Of a DNA stretch of 64,000 nt, positions 36,485 through 47,934 are shown in pieces (within the stretch, counting starts at the first letter, position 1; each line of letters starts with the position of its first letter). A program made the translations under genes and the position numbers. This stretch comes from Epiperipatus broadwayi (Eukaryota; Onychophora; Udeonychophora; Euonychophora; Peripatidae). The notes below the pieces were generated by a model. That model was not told where the DNA came from, did no database searches, and saw only the letters and a list, made by a program, of their open reading frames with translations. Location of the stretch: positions 6,409,334 through 6,473,333 of the forward strand of contig JAQFVV010012405.1 of the NCBI GenBank assembly GCA_028023455.1. Direction: 5' to 3'.

Positions 36485-37634
36485 TATAAAATATATTCGT
36501 AAACTTTTTTGTCTCCTAGAAAAATCTGCATCGGTATTCACTCACAAAGATTGTAACATAAGAATTTGATATATAAATGAAATTAAGTTAAATCAATTCA
36601 TCACAGAAGAAAATTTATCTGGAACATATATAGGTTGTAAAATTTAATTGTGAATAAAAATGCAGACATAAACATTTAACTATACATTATGTGGGTTTTT
36701 TAAAACCACTTTTACTGTCAGCTTTTCATCATTATTAATATGAGTGTTAGATTTTTGGCATGAGAAAGTTAGATATTTTTTTTTACAAGCACAGACAAAA
36801 CGAAAATAAAACTAGTCAGAACTTTCCAACTATCTTCGCAACTTTTGTTGACAACTTTATTTTGTCTTGCTGGAACGTTTGTAAATAACGTCTCATGAAT
36901 TGTAGACTAAGCACTGTGTTTTGATTCTGCTAGTCGCTGCGTAGATTTGTTTATAAATATTACAAGTCTGTTACTGATTATGTTATGTTTTTCTTTGATC
37001 TCGGAGTCATAACAGCCTCATGGTGGCGCCACTGCTAGACCAACTCAAACTGGCGAAGTTTCCTCCTTACATGTCAATTATGGATTTGTCATGTGTTAGC
37101 TGGGAGCTTGGGTTATGTTGTTGACATTAAAAAAATTAATCCTTTCTCAGCACTGTTTTGGGCAACTATGGAACAAAATTTGAAAAATTAAATTATCCCG
37201 AAAAGAATAATCTGTATTTTGTTTGAATAAATGGGGAAAGTAATTTACATTTTAAAATTTGTAAAATGTTTTAATGAATCAAAAAGTTGCGGTTCGTTTG
37301 TGTTTGTGCATTTTTAAAAATCATTTTATTATTTATATATCTCTCTCCTTATAAGTAAAAAAAAAAACAACAACTAATATTCCACTGTTGAACAAAGGCC
37401 TATATAACAAACCTTTAAATAAACATAGTGAAGAAATGGCTAAATATCTAATTGCTGAAAAAATTTCCGAAATTCACGCTGTCCAGGTTCAAAACGGGAG
37501 ACAAATATGCTCGTAAGCACGCCATAAAGTTTTTATATGTGAAATTAAGCTTTAAAAGTTCCAAAGTATGACATTTCTTATCAAGAACAGTAGAAACATA
37601 TTCAAACATTATTTATATATACAAAATGTATTTT
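36485..37634. other. No gene recognised; GC-richer island at 36830-37150
   Basis: Within AT-rich sequence, 36830-37150 has higher GC and contains a 34-codon frame from ATG 37019 (MVAPLLDQLKLAKFPPYMSI...) and the palindromic GGTGGCGCCACT. No family recognised. 37386-37405 (TGTTGAACAAAGGCCTAT) resembles a motif I associate with LINE 3' ends. Confidence 0.4.
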
Positions 37635-38077
37635 ATTTAGATCAGGGGTGGCCAACTTTTGTGTTCATAAGATCTACTTTTTATTTTAAAAATGTGTTGC
37701 GATCGACTTGTTGTCATAGGCGTAGTCTAAGTGGAGGGAGGTGTGAAATACATACTATTTTTATATATCTACCTACGTAAAAAAATAACAATTATTTAAC
37801 GGGCTAAAAAACTCATGTCCGGGGGAATTAAAGCAACATGAGTAATTATTAACAATATTTATTAATTCAAATTAGCTACATTAAGTCAAGATTAAAAATA
37901 TTATTTTCAATAATGGTACGACTTAATGGACTTCACCTTTCTAGAATTGAAAAAAAAAAAGAACAAAAACAAAAATAAAAAAAGTTGAAAATCTTGACTT
38001 AATTTGTCTCACTCCTTACTCGACGGCTCTTGCTAGATTGGTCTCGCGATCAACTTGTTACCATCCCTGATTTAGAT
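37635..38077 (+). mobile_element. Non-autonomous hAT-type element with 8-bp target duplication
   Basis: The element spans 37643-38069 (427 bp). It begins CAGGGGTGGCCAAC and, read from the right end, CAGGGATGGTAAC. ATTTAGAT lies directly outside both ends (37635-37642 and 38070-38077). An exact 8-bp duplication and CAGGG(G/A)TGG termini are the signature of hAT transposons. No transposase is encoded; it would have needed one supplied in trans. Internal GATCGAC/GATCAACTTG repeats lie near both ends. Confidence 0.93.
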
Positions 38078-38309
38078 GATAAAATTATAAAGATCTTTTT
38101 GTTTTTTTTAATACCAGATTTTTAATCTGATTAACGATATAGATTTTGGCCCAAATTTATTCCTCCTTCTCCATCTCAATCACAATATTTGCTGTTAGCT
38201 TCGAAGAAGTGGATTTTTTTTTTAGGAATATATGGACTCGTGAAGTTGGGTCACCTGATGTTAAGAATGTTTTTATGGTTCCAATTTTTTAAAATAAAGG
38301 GAATATACA

Positions 38310-38890
38310 AGATGACAAAAATTATGGAATATCATTGTAATCCACTATAGCAAAAATACTTTTGAAGGATTTTTATAGAATAGATTTCTTCCAGTCATAG
38401 ACGGATACTAGAAACCAATGCGAGTTTAAGCAAGGTTTTTGTTGCCAAGCAGATACAAGAAAAGTATCAGAAATACAATATTTTTAATTTGGTCAAAACA
38501 TTTAATTTAATTAATAGAACAGCTCGATGGAATTACTTGAAAATAGTTGGATTTTCTATCACAATTTATTTATATTATACAGTTTTTATGTGATTGACTG
38601 AGAGAAAGTATTGCCATGGTACAAAATCTGACATATTTGGTGGAAATTTGTGTTAAGCAAGGGTACGTATTTGTTCCAACATTGTTTTCAATTTTTATGA
38701 CAGTTGTCTTTGTAACTTCTATAGTTAGCTTAATAAAACAGGATTAATGGGTGATACAGTTCCTATGTGAAATTTTTTATTTTGATCAATTCAAAGCATT
38801 TTCAGGAACTTCATCTTTCTGTATTCTGGATTAACAATTTGTTGATGATTATGCTATTTTTTCTAGTTCAAAAAAATTATGTTTAAGGCC
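38310..38890 (+). pseudogene. Second LINE type: reverse transcriptase domain remnant
   Basis: Ordered reverse-transcriptase blocks in shifting frames: QCEFKQGF near 38417, a stretch equivalent to the KAFD...NR..W region (VKTFNLINRTARWNYLKI) near 38490, VKQGYVFVPTLFSIFM (motif B region, ~38655-38700), and the catalytic-loop motif as QFVDDYAIFS (FVDD at 38838-38849). The family resembles widespread animal 'endonuclease-reverse transcriptase' proteins (QCGFR..., GVKQGCVLAPTLFS). Many stops and frameshifts. The C-terminal part continues at 39240 after an inserted repeat. Confidence 0.8.
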
Positions 38891-38934
38891 GTATATAATT
38901 TTGCTCATACTGAATATGTTTTATATATGTACAT

Positions 38935-39130
38935 AGAGGGATTTGAACTCGGGATTTTTCAATCTATTCACCTTCCACTCTTTCAAGAAACCAATATAGC
39001 TCCATTGATGAGTGCTGGTTTTGCATAAAATATGTATAATGGGAATCATGTATCTTTTTTGCATGTATATGGTCATGTGTATCAGTTGCTTGATATAGAG
39101 TGGAAGATGAATAGATTGAAAAATGCTACG
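38935..39130. repeat. Family B repeats, facing pair inserted in the LINE remnant
   Basis: Starts with GGATTTGAACTCGGG. CAATCTATTCACCTTCCACTC (left) pairs with GAGTGGAAGATGAATAGATTG (right, ~39100-39120). The right arm shares GATGAGTGCTGG..TTGCA and AAATATGTATAATGG-like blocks with family B at 42600-42720. It separates the reverse transcriptase part of the LINE from its C-terminal part. Confidence 0.7.
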
Positions 39131-39239
39131 TAATGTTTTGAATGCAACATTTAAAACCTTTAGTTTAACAATTAATTTTAAAAACTCAAGTTCTTTATCA
39201 GATAATGAGAAAATAAAAATCATCTGCAACTTGGAATAA

Positions 39240-39800
39240 CTTGAGAAAGTAAATCAATTTAAATACTTTGGTAGTTTTATAAGTAGAAAGATGGACCTAA
39301 GTACTGAGGTGCAACACAGACCTGATCATGATGCTGTTGCTTTTAACAAGTTGAAAGATGGAGTACTTTGTCACAGGGAAATAATTATTGCAAATAAGTT
39401 AGCTGCATATAGAACTATGATTATACCTAATTTGTTGTATAGAGGTGAGATTTAAACAATTTTTCAATGCCATATAAAGGCATTAGAAAAATTTAAAAAC
39501 ACTTGTAAAAATTTTAAAATATAATGACAAGATTATAAAACTTAATCAATATAATCTTTTGGAAATGATGATATTGTGTCCACTATTGTAAAGTCACCTC
39601 TTCATTGGATTGGTTATGTAAAACAAATGAACACTACAAGATTGTACACAGTTTTCTTGAGAAAGATAGACCCTATCTATGTTATAAAGATTATCTCAAA
39701 AAATGTTATAAGCAGTACAACAATGATTGTTTCCAATGAAAAGGTAAGGCATAGAATAGATTATATTGCAGAGCTACGATTACATATGGTATTGTGGTGT
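39240..39800 (+). pseudogene. Second LINE type: C-terminal part
   Basis: Reads VNQFKYFGSFISRKMDLSTE, then LAAYRTMIIPNLLYRGEI and CHIKALEKFKNTC. These match in order the region after motif C in the family (VNEFTYLGS.IS..., VYRAVVL.TLLYGSE.W, RHI..LE.FH). From 39576 the frame SPLHWIGYVKQMNTTRLYT matches the WTGHV.RM.D.RLP block. Stops and frameshifts throughout. Ends near an A/T-run at ~39810. Confidence 0.8.
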
Positions 39801-40017
39801 TTTTTTTTTTTAAAAAAAAAAACATTTTCTGTTTAATAAATTAAAAAACAGCTTTGCAAAATATCAAGCAGAAAAATTGCACCAACAAAACACATTTCAA
39901 ATCTTATTTCTAGAATTTTTTTTTTACTTTATTTCAAGTTGGAATGGCCATAAACATTTATGAATGGTTTCTATATGTACATTTGTGCAGTATATCACAC
40001 TGAAAAAACATCATTCT

Positions 40018-40490
40018 TAACCATTATCACTGCATCTCAGGATACAAGTTTTTTTTATGTTTGATTTGGTTTCTATGATTCATACTCTCTCTTCTTCACA
40101 TCACACCTATCAACTTTTTTTATTTCATTCACCCATCTCATATTTGATCTTTTTCAAGGTCTTTTCCAATCTTTTGTAATCCCATTTAAAGCTTCAATTA
40201 TCCATTGTTTATCTTTTCTAACAACATGTCTAAAGGTCCATTTCTGTCTCTTAATTCTTTTGTTGATGTAAGTGATACCTGTTTGTTCTATCAACTAATT
40301 ATTTTATTTGCTCTCTTCTTATTATTTAGAATGCATCTCTCTATAGTTTATTGAAGTAATTGAAAATGTCTGTATGGTTTTTACCTTAAATGTTAAATTC
40401 TCAAATGTGTATATAAGAACTGATAAAATACATATATTAAAAACCTTGCTTTTCAAAGACATACAACACCTTTTTTTGGTACTATGTTCT
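40018..40490 (-). mobile_element. RTE-type LINE, 5'-truncated 3' portion
   Basis: On the minus strand, pieces of a 177-codon frame ending at 40322 read SKVFNICILSVLIYTFENLT and SINYREMHSK, matching RKVFNKCVLPVLTYGSETWT and RSMERCMLE of the best copy. The rest, to 40018, matches the 3' part with stops. Truncated near 40490. Old copy. Confidence 0.85.
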
Positions 40491-41094
40491 ATCAATAACA
40501 TCTCAGAATATTTAAAAACTAAACATTTCTGGATTGATTTTTTATTAAGGAGGAAAAAACATCTCCCTTTAATCAATGGAATGAAATATTTGCTTGAACT
40601 TATTTGACCTGTCAGCTGATAATATAAAACTAATCTACAGGAGTATAAATAAAAAAATATAATAAATAAACTGTGCATTAACTGTAAGAATCCCTTATTT
40701 TTTAAGTATTTTTTAAAAGGCCATATTACAAAATAATAAAATATACATAAAGTTAGTTTCTTCATTATTTTAGTCTGTTTAATTTTTTTCTCAGAAAATC
40801 CGTTGTGTCTTAATGTGTTTGTGCATATGTATGAGAGGGTACCCAACAAAATCATTCTCTGTAGCTACATCCATCATAGTAAGTGTTTGTGCTTTTAGAT
40901 ATCTGTGAGTATCCTTCTGCATCAAAATCATGGTCACACATAGAACATTTTTATATAAAGTGCATATCACATATTTATTGATTTTTGTAATAGCTGAAAA
41001 GTTGGAACAATGTTAAATTCTATTTTTTTAGGGTAAATGGCAGGAAAAACAATTTTACTGCTTAGAGAAAATTTAAGTTTATGAGTGATTTTTA
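40491..41094. other. No gene recognised
   Basis: AT-rich. The N-terminal part of the long minus-strand frame ending at 40322 lies here and is not related to the RTE. No motif. Confidence 0.5.
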
Positions 41095-41492
41095 GTGGAA
41101 GTGTTGAATTCACCATAAACCCAAAAATAGAGTGAAAAGTGAGGTCAAATGTCAAAACAATGCTGTTATTTTTCGATGCAATATTCACTTATAATTCATT
41201 CATAATGATCAGACATTTAAAATCTTCAATGTCCCATTTTATGGCAAAGTGAGAAGTGTAAGTTTCTTTATGACAATGTACTAGCACACACAGTTTGAGT
41301 GTGAAACAATTCTTAATTAAATTCAATATGATCCAGCTTATCCATTTGCCACATTTACTCAATCTTGCTCCATGTGACTTCTTTTTAATCTCATGAAGGT
41401 CGCCATTTTTTTTTTATTGGACACTTAGAAGTAGTGCTGAGAAAAATGGCAGACATGCTAAAAGTCACACTTTGCAAGTGTTTCCAGACTAA
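41095..41492 (+). pseudogene. Mariner transposase remnant
   Basis: Three collinear pieces match mariner transposase. From 41139, VRSNVKTMLLFFDAIF corresponds to the block ending in FFD. Near 41270, YDNVLAHTV corresponds to HDNAPAHT, which holds the second catalytic Asp. At 41351-41390, HLPHLLNLAPCDFFL corresponds to HPPYSPDLAPCDFFLF, which holds the third Asp. The two Asp codons (41272 and 41376) are 104 nt apart, one base short of the 105 expected for the D34D spacing, so a -1 frameshift lies between them. Further matches (LRKMADMLKV...) end near 41490. No terminal repeats identified. Confidence 0.85.
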
Positions 41493-42112
41493 TTACTAAT
41501 TTGAAAAATGAAACTTTGAAAGTGATTCAATTTACAACATCTAAAAATAAATATACAATTTTTAAAATGTTGAGATATTTTGGGGGCATTATAACCAGAT
41601 AAAAATTTTATCACTTTTAAATGCCATATGGTCATCAGTACCCCTCTTTTTTAAAGGTAATATAAATATTTGAACTCTCACTGACAATCCTATCTAAAAT
41701 AAATTTTTGTTTAATTTTAACATTTGTTTTAGAATTTTATTATTATTGTTATTGTATAGATTATTTCTCTACTACTTCCTTAGATATTTTTGAATCTATT
41801 TTTTTTTTATCACATAAGAATTATATTCTAACTTTTTTCAATTCATATTTTCTAATAATCACTTCATACATACATCTTTTAGGTTGGTTTAGTTGCTATT
41901 TCAATATTGTTTTTTTAAATAATGATATTTTCCATTTTTAAAATCTTTATATCTGATTTGCATTATTTTATTACATATTCAAAATCATAAAAAATCTGAT
42001 TCATGCTTGATTTTAATGCATTTTTTGTATTACAGTGAAGCTGCATGCTGTATCAATCTTCATGACTTTAATTATGTACTATTCAAAAAATATATATTAT
42101 TTGAATACAAGT
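41493..42112. other. No gene recognised
   Basis: AT-rich; the 3' part of the mariner element may extend a little into it, but no terminal repeat was seen. Confidence 0.55.
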
Positions 42113-42485
42113 ATAATCTATATACTTGGAGTTTAGCTGTAATTGTAAAGGATTTGAACACAGATTGTCAAGCTCCTGTCAGCTATTCATTCTATCTCAT
42201 ACAACCGATACACATGACCACACACATGTGAAAAAGATAAATGATCTCCAATATACACATTTCATGCTGAACCATCACTCATCAGTGGTATTGATCATCA
42301 TCTTACACACACACACATTTATATATATATATATTAAGTGCTCACTTCGTATTAAGATAGCAAATTTTCAAACTTTAATGAACAGGCTGCAATCTACTCC
42401 AGCCTCCAACTCTTCAGCCATTCAAATTGATGAGGGGCATGATAATAATATTTTCATCAACAATGTTCAACCATTAGATTTTTAA
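42113..42485 (+). repeat. Family B repeat, copy 2 (left half of facing pair)
   Basis: Same block order as 35108-35475 (TCTCATACAACCGATACACA, AAAGATAAATGATCTCCAAT, CATGCTGAACCATCACTCAT, CAGGCTGCAATCTACTCCAG). It contains an AC/AT microsatellite at 42303-42334. The 119-codon frame over it is repeat-derived. Confidence 0.85.
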
Positions 42486-42760
42486 TGGTATGGATGGCTG
42501 AAGAGTTGGAATGTGGAGTAGATTGAAGCCTGTCGATTAATGATTGAAGATTTGATATTTTAATATAAACAGAGAAGTGATTATATATATTTTTGGGAGA
42601 TGATGATCTGGACCGATTGATGAGTGCTGGCTCAGCACAAAATATATATATTGGAGATCCATTTATCTTTTTCACATGTGTGTGGTTATGTATATTGGTT
42701 GTGTAAGATAGAGCAGATAGTTAGAGGGAGCTTGAAAACCTGTGTACAAATCTCATATAA
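42486..42760 (-). repeat. Family B repeat, copy 3 (right half of facing pair)
   Basis: The reverse complement of the family: GGAGTAGATTGAAGCCTGTC, GATGAGTGCTGGCTCAGCAC, and GGTTATGTATATTGGTTGTG. With copy 2 it forms a long head-to-head inverted repeat centred near 42485. Confidence 0.85.
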
Positions 42761-43161
42761 TTATAAAAAATACATAAACAAACAAAATAAAATGTAAATA
42801 AACAAAAAAAAAAAACACTGAAATTTATAAACCTATTAAATTTTACAAATCTTGCTGTAGTAGCAGTCATTTTATTTCTTGCTAAATATAATTTTCTTGA
42901 ATCTCAAATATGAATTTTTTAAACATGTGTTTTTCATGATTTAATTAAAATTTGCTATGAAGTTGTAAGCAGGTGTACAAACTTTTTGCATTGTGTTTTT
43001 TTTTCCAAAAATTTTTATATATAGTACATACTAGCAGATCTTTAGTAAAATGTACTGTAATAGGATAAGTGATAAATCCAAAAAAAGATTGTAACATTGT
43101 TTCATTAAATGAGCACACAAACTATTGATTTAATAATGAAAATTAAGAAGTCATATTTTGA
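42761..43161. other. No gene recognised
   Basis: AT-rich with A-runs at 42807-42818. Confidence 0.6.
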
Positions 43162-43488
43162 AATAACCATGTAATCAATCAGAGAAATTATAAAAAGAAC
43201 TGGATTCATGCCACTATCACTTGTATCCCTAAAACAGATAAAGATGAGACTAAACTAAGGGATAATTTTTTGATTAAAATGGAAAAAGTCATAAATCTAT
43301 TGTTAAATAATATGAATTGTAAGAACATGATGGTTGATGATCTTCTCTTGCACCAGAAAACCTTAAGTCTTTATAAAGCTAATAATCTGGATCCCACAAT
43401 TCCAAGCTATTCTTTACAAATAGGGGATGGTGGTGTAGATTCTGAAACTATTTTAAAAATATTAAACAGACCAATAAAGCTGAATTAG
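43162..43488 (+). CDS. Unrecognised open frame, possible exon or relic
   Basis: Open for about 108 codons from after a stop at 43159 to TAG at 43486-43488; the first ATG is at 43279 or, upstream, none in frame before 43270. Contains NWIHATITCIPKTDKDETKL, loosely like the start of a LINE reverse transcriptase palm, and DPTIPSYSLQIGDGGVDSET. The later part does not continue any reverse transcriptase motif. It looks more coding-like than most frames here, but I cannot name it, and chance remains possible. Confidence 0.22.
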   Translation, partial: NNHVINQRNYKKNWIHATITCIPKTDKDETKLRDNFLIKMEKVINLLLNNMNCKNMMVDDLLLHQKTLSLYKANNLDPTIPSYSLQIGDGGVDSETILKILNRPIKLN

Positions 43489-46157
43489 AATTTTAAAAAA
43501 CTTATTATTATTGTATTATAATCAAGACTTATTAACAAAATGTACATGAGGGGACTTGGAACAGAATATAGTGTAGTTTATGGCTTTAATTTCTTAAAAA
43601 ATTACTATCTTAAAAAATCCATTCCTTACTTAAATTTAATATTTCTATTATCGATTATTTATTTATGATTTTAATTGATCTACAACCTTTATCTGTGGTA
43701 GAAGTATAATTTGAATATTAAAATTTATTATGAATTTTGTTAAAATATTTTAAATTCAAATATTGTACTAAAATTAAAATTCATAATGACATTTAGATTT
43801 AGTTTTATTTTTTATATAAAATTTAAGTTTAAAATAATTTCAATAGATATGACACCTGCTTTGATATCTCCAAACTCTGGGCTACATAGAGAATTCGCGT
43901 GTATTTTGCATATTGTCATTAACACTTTTTTCTGCATTATTTATTATTCTTGCTATGAATATGAGGCAATTCACCTTGAAAGTGCTAAGCTGCTGATTAT
44001 TTTATAGTTTATAATTTGTACTCATTACGGTTTCTCTCTCCTGTACTTCACATGCTCCTAATTTTATAATAAAATTAATAATAAATTTTAATATTAAAAT
44101 TTTACCTCTAGATTTGATAAAGATTGTAGATCAATCAAAATTGTAAACAAATAATTCAAGTATGTAAGAAATGAATTTTTTATGTGCTATTTTTTCATAT
44201 TTTTTCCCCAATTATATTTCCCCCATCTTCACTTTTTTATATAAAGTTTTGCTGTCATGATAAGGTAACAAATCTAAAATTAATTTTTTAAAGATTCCAA
44301 TCTTTTATATATCATTTTCCAATTATCTACATTATAAAAGCACTTTACTTTGTATTTTAATTTTGTATTATCTTTTTTTACCAAATTTTTTTAATTATAG
44401 AATGGAATCTATCATTGTCTACTTAATATTTTATGTGCCCAATCTTTTATTTAAATTCACTTACTTATGTATTTGTATTTATTGTAAATTTCAGTGATTT
44501 CCATTTGTTTATGTTATGTTATTGAATTCATATTATAATGTATTATTAATTCACTTTGATATCTAATATTTCAGCATAATATATATTTTACACTGTTAAC
44601 ATCTAATAAGAATCTCATTGGAAATACAATATTGATTATATAATGCAGTCCAAAAAATTTCACATGTAGGGAAAGTGATTATTTCTTTAACAAATTTTAT
44701 TAATGAAATATGTTATAAATGTTTCCTTTAGTTTGAAACTCACGTTAACACATCTAATGACTTGATTATAATTTCTTTAGGTGTTTCATATCATTCCTTG
44801 GTGTACAAGCATTTCCAGATGATAGTTGAATGTTCTATGATAATGAGGTGTTGATTTCTTTGTGTGTGTGTGTTTTTTTATATATTTCTCAAATATGAAA
44901 CTTTTTGTTCACCTTACATATATCAATTTTTGCAATAGCAATAATTTATCCTATTATTTTACTCTTAGCCATTGTAATGATGAGTAATCAATAAAATGAT
45001 GGAGTTAATTAAATCATCAAAGTAGTTTCTGATTATAAAAAGCATTGGATTACATATTAGAGATAAAAAATTAATCTGAGCATTGACTGTCACAACTATG
45101 GCTTTTATTGATTATACTTAAAAGGAGATGGAATTATTGTATTATATGTAAGCTAGAAAGATAATATGATACTTTATTTGGTTTATAATCAAATTGTATA
45201 GCCAGGAATATACTTTTATATTTATATTGCCACTTCTTAAGTGCTTAATTGTTGAAGATTTTAATCTTTATCTCTTAGTTCTTCCTGGGAAAAAAATATT
45301 AAAATTAGACTTTACAAGAAACTATACTCTGATAGCATTTATCTCCATAAACATTATTAGTTCATTTTAAAAAGCTAACATTTAAGTTATATTTTTCATT
45401 TAGAGAGAGAACCATTTGAAATAACAAATATTACCCCCTTTTTTTCCTATCAATCTTATTTAATTTATTTTATTGTTGTTGTGTGGTTTATTTTAAATAC
45501 AATTCCAAACATTCAAATGAGCATTTTTAAAATTTTAATTATAATTACTATTTATTAATAATTTATTAGTTATAATAATTATATGATCAATTATTTTCGT
45601 TTATTTTTATTAAAGTTTATAAGTATAGGCATTCATTATATTACAAAAAAAAAAGTGCAAATATTCAAAACTTTTATTTTTTATGAAATACCTTAAAATA
45701 TATATTTATTACTTTCTATTTTAATTTTGAAAGATGCAAGTAGAAAAATTTAACAAATAAATATATTTTCTTTAAAAAATAGTCTAAAAAATTAAGTTTG
45801 AAAAACTATTTAATAATAATGGGCTCAAATTTTTTGAAAGAGCATTATTGACTTGAATATCTTAGTTAAAAGATTAACAATTTTGGTTAATCTTTTTGGC
45901 TCAAAATTATATAAGTTGTACCTCCTGAGTGCTATTTTTTAATATTTCTATGTAATCTTTTAGACATAATTTAGTAGTATATTTGTTTTTAAAAAATAAT
46001 CTTTTTATAATATTTCCAGTATATATATTAAAATAAACATAAATTAATTTTAAAGCATTTTAAAAATCATTTATTAAAATATTAATTTTTGACAAACATT
46101 TGCATGATTTTCAAATAAAATTTTTTGAAAAATTAGAAATATATTATATCAGATCTG
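43489..46157. other. No gene recognised
   Basis: Among the most AT-rich parts of the window. A 73-codon frame at 43786-44007 has no motif. No repeat recurring elsewhere was recognised. Confidence 0.6.
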
Positions 46158-46451
46158 TTATATGGCACACAATAATATAATGTGTGTGCTCAGATATATA
46201 TGAAGTTGAAAGAAGAAGTAGAAATAAACACAGACATAGGTTTTGTAGATATTTTATACATTTCACTGGGAATAATAGCCACTATAAAGAATTAAATTGT
46301 TCTGAATTTAAAACAATATTCTATTATAAAATTAAATATTTAAAAAGGACTGATAAATAAATTAATATTGAATTCTGATTTTGAAAATTAAAAAAAAAGC
46401 ATGTATACTGATAATTGTAAAAATATCTATTTTTGAAAACCATTTAATTTC
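46158..46451 (+). repeat. Duplicated segment, copy 1 (uninterrupted)
   Basis: About 290 bp closely similar to 47400-47818: TATATGGCACACAATAATAT, CATTTCACTGGGAATAATAG, ATAAAATTAAATATTTAAAA, and GATAATTGTAAAAATATCTA. At the point where copy 2 has an insertion, this copy reads straight through (AAAAAGGACTGATAAATAAA). Confidence 0.92.
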
Positions 46452-47399
46452 ATTTTGAAAGATTTATTTTTAACTTGGGGTTGATGATATTCTATCACCC
46501 CAGGTTCACCCCAGGATGACTACTATTATTTCTCCATCTCATTACAAATGGGATTGATGGTGATCACATGCTTCATCATCACTTCAAAATTATCGACTTG
46601 ATCTCAAACCACAATTGAGAAAGAAAAAAAGTATGCATTTTATGCAGAATTAATTTTTTAAAAAATACTGTGAAACAGGTGACAAGAGTATTGATGATGA
46701 TTATAAATTATAAAATAGTAGTTTTTATGTATGCTTAAAGAAATTCATATTATGATTTTAGAAGATTAGATTAGGTGTTTGATTGTTGAAGTGTGTTTAG
46801 CTGTATTTTCAGTTTTGATGATGGATGGAGATTTTTGTCATTGGCATGAGGATGCAATGTTTTCATAAAATTCCATGAGGTGATCTATCGTCTATTTGCT
46901 CCAATCTATTTTTTTGTATTTCATATTGTTAATCACAGCAGTTAATGTAGTCCTGCCATGATTCCAGCTTCTAAGTCTCCAAAGAAAAAGAACAGGGCAT
47001 AGCTTATATTTCCCAGACCATAAGACTCAAAAGAAGCAGGACATAGTTTTGTATTTTCTAGCCCCTCTATGGGAGAGGGCTTTGCAAAGATTTTGCATTA
47101 CCTTTATCAAGAATTGTAATAGCATATAGTGTCTCAATTAAAATAGTCCTCTTGGTATTCATGACACATTGCCTACTTATAGTCCAATGTCTGAATTCTT
47201 TATCTATCTCAAAAATGCAGATCACTATTCATTCTGTTAACTATTAGATGTCTGTGAGATCTCTAAAAAAATTGATGTGTACATAGTTTTAGGTATGAAC
47301 TTTGTTTTGATTATACGAATAGATTATGTAAAATAGTGTTAGAAAGGTATTTCATTTCTATTTTTGTTTTTTCCCAGGAGAGGAGTTATATAACAGCTC
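46452..47399. other. No gene; spacer between the duplicated segments
   Basis: 46470-46590 has ATCACCCCAGGTTCACCCCAG and a related patch at 50440-50510 (CATCACCCC..., ACTACCCCATCC..CATTACAA), so a further repeat family may be present. 46920-47170 is less AT-rich, with two similar ACAGGGCATAG / GCAGGACATAG stretches. No coding. Confidence 0.5.
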
Positions 47400-47818
47400 T
47401 ATTATATGGCACACAATAATATAGCATGTGTGCTCATATATATATTAAGTTGAAAGGAAAAGTAGAAATAAACACACATAAATTTTATTGATATTTTTTA
47501 CATTTCACTGGGAATAATAATCACTATAAAGAATGAAATTGTTTTGAATTTAAAATAATATTTTATTATAAAATTAAATATTTAAAAAGGTCTTTAATAT
47601 ATAGAGCTTGCAAATAAGCTCTTAATAAGCTTTGCAGAATATCCCCATTTGTAATACAAGCTTGTTAAATTAGGTCATGTGACATATGACTTGATTTCTT
47701 TGTAATTAAAAAGGTCTGATAATTAAATTAATATTGAATTTTGATTTTGAAAATAAAAAAAAAAGCATGTATGCTGATAATTGTAAAAATATCTATTTTT
47801 GAAAATCATTTAATTTGC
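47400..47818 (+). repeat. Duplicated segment, copy 2 (carries an insertion)
   Basis: Same sequence as 46158-46451 with scattered differences plus 124 bp of additional sequence at 47594-47717. The end of the similarity is at TTTAATTT in both copies. Confidence 0.92.
47582..47717. mobile_element. 112-bp insertion with 12-bp target duplication
   Basis: TTAAAAAGGTCT occurs at 47582-47593 and 47706-47717, bracketing 47594-47705, which is absent from the paralogous site at about 46341. The inserted sequence includes AATACAAGCTTGTTAAATTA, TCATGTGACATATGACTTGA, matching the end module of family A around 8970-9020. It is therefore a short, probably 5'-truncated, member of that family. A 12-bp duplication fits target-primed retrotransposition better than most DNA transposons. 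Confidence 0.85.
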
Positions 47819-47934
47819 TTGTAGGTCAAATTCCAAAGGATTAAAGTTAATTGAAATCAACCTTTTCCAATCATACTTTTGAGATATTTTATATAGCACT
47901 ATGTTTTTATGCTGTAATAGTGATATTAGCGATT

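Noticed and set aside
40322-40855. 177-codon minus-strand frame as a host gene
   Set aside because: Its C-terminal third is the RTE fragment; the rest has no motif and is F/Y/I/K/L-rich as expected from AT-rich DNA.
42126-42485. 119-codon frame as a gene
   Set aside because: Lies inside a family B repeat; the same DNA recurs at 35108 and 53738 without an equivalent open frame.
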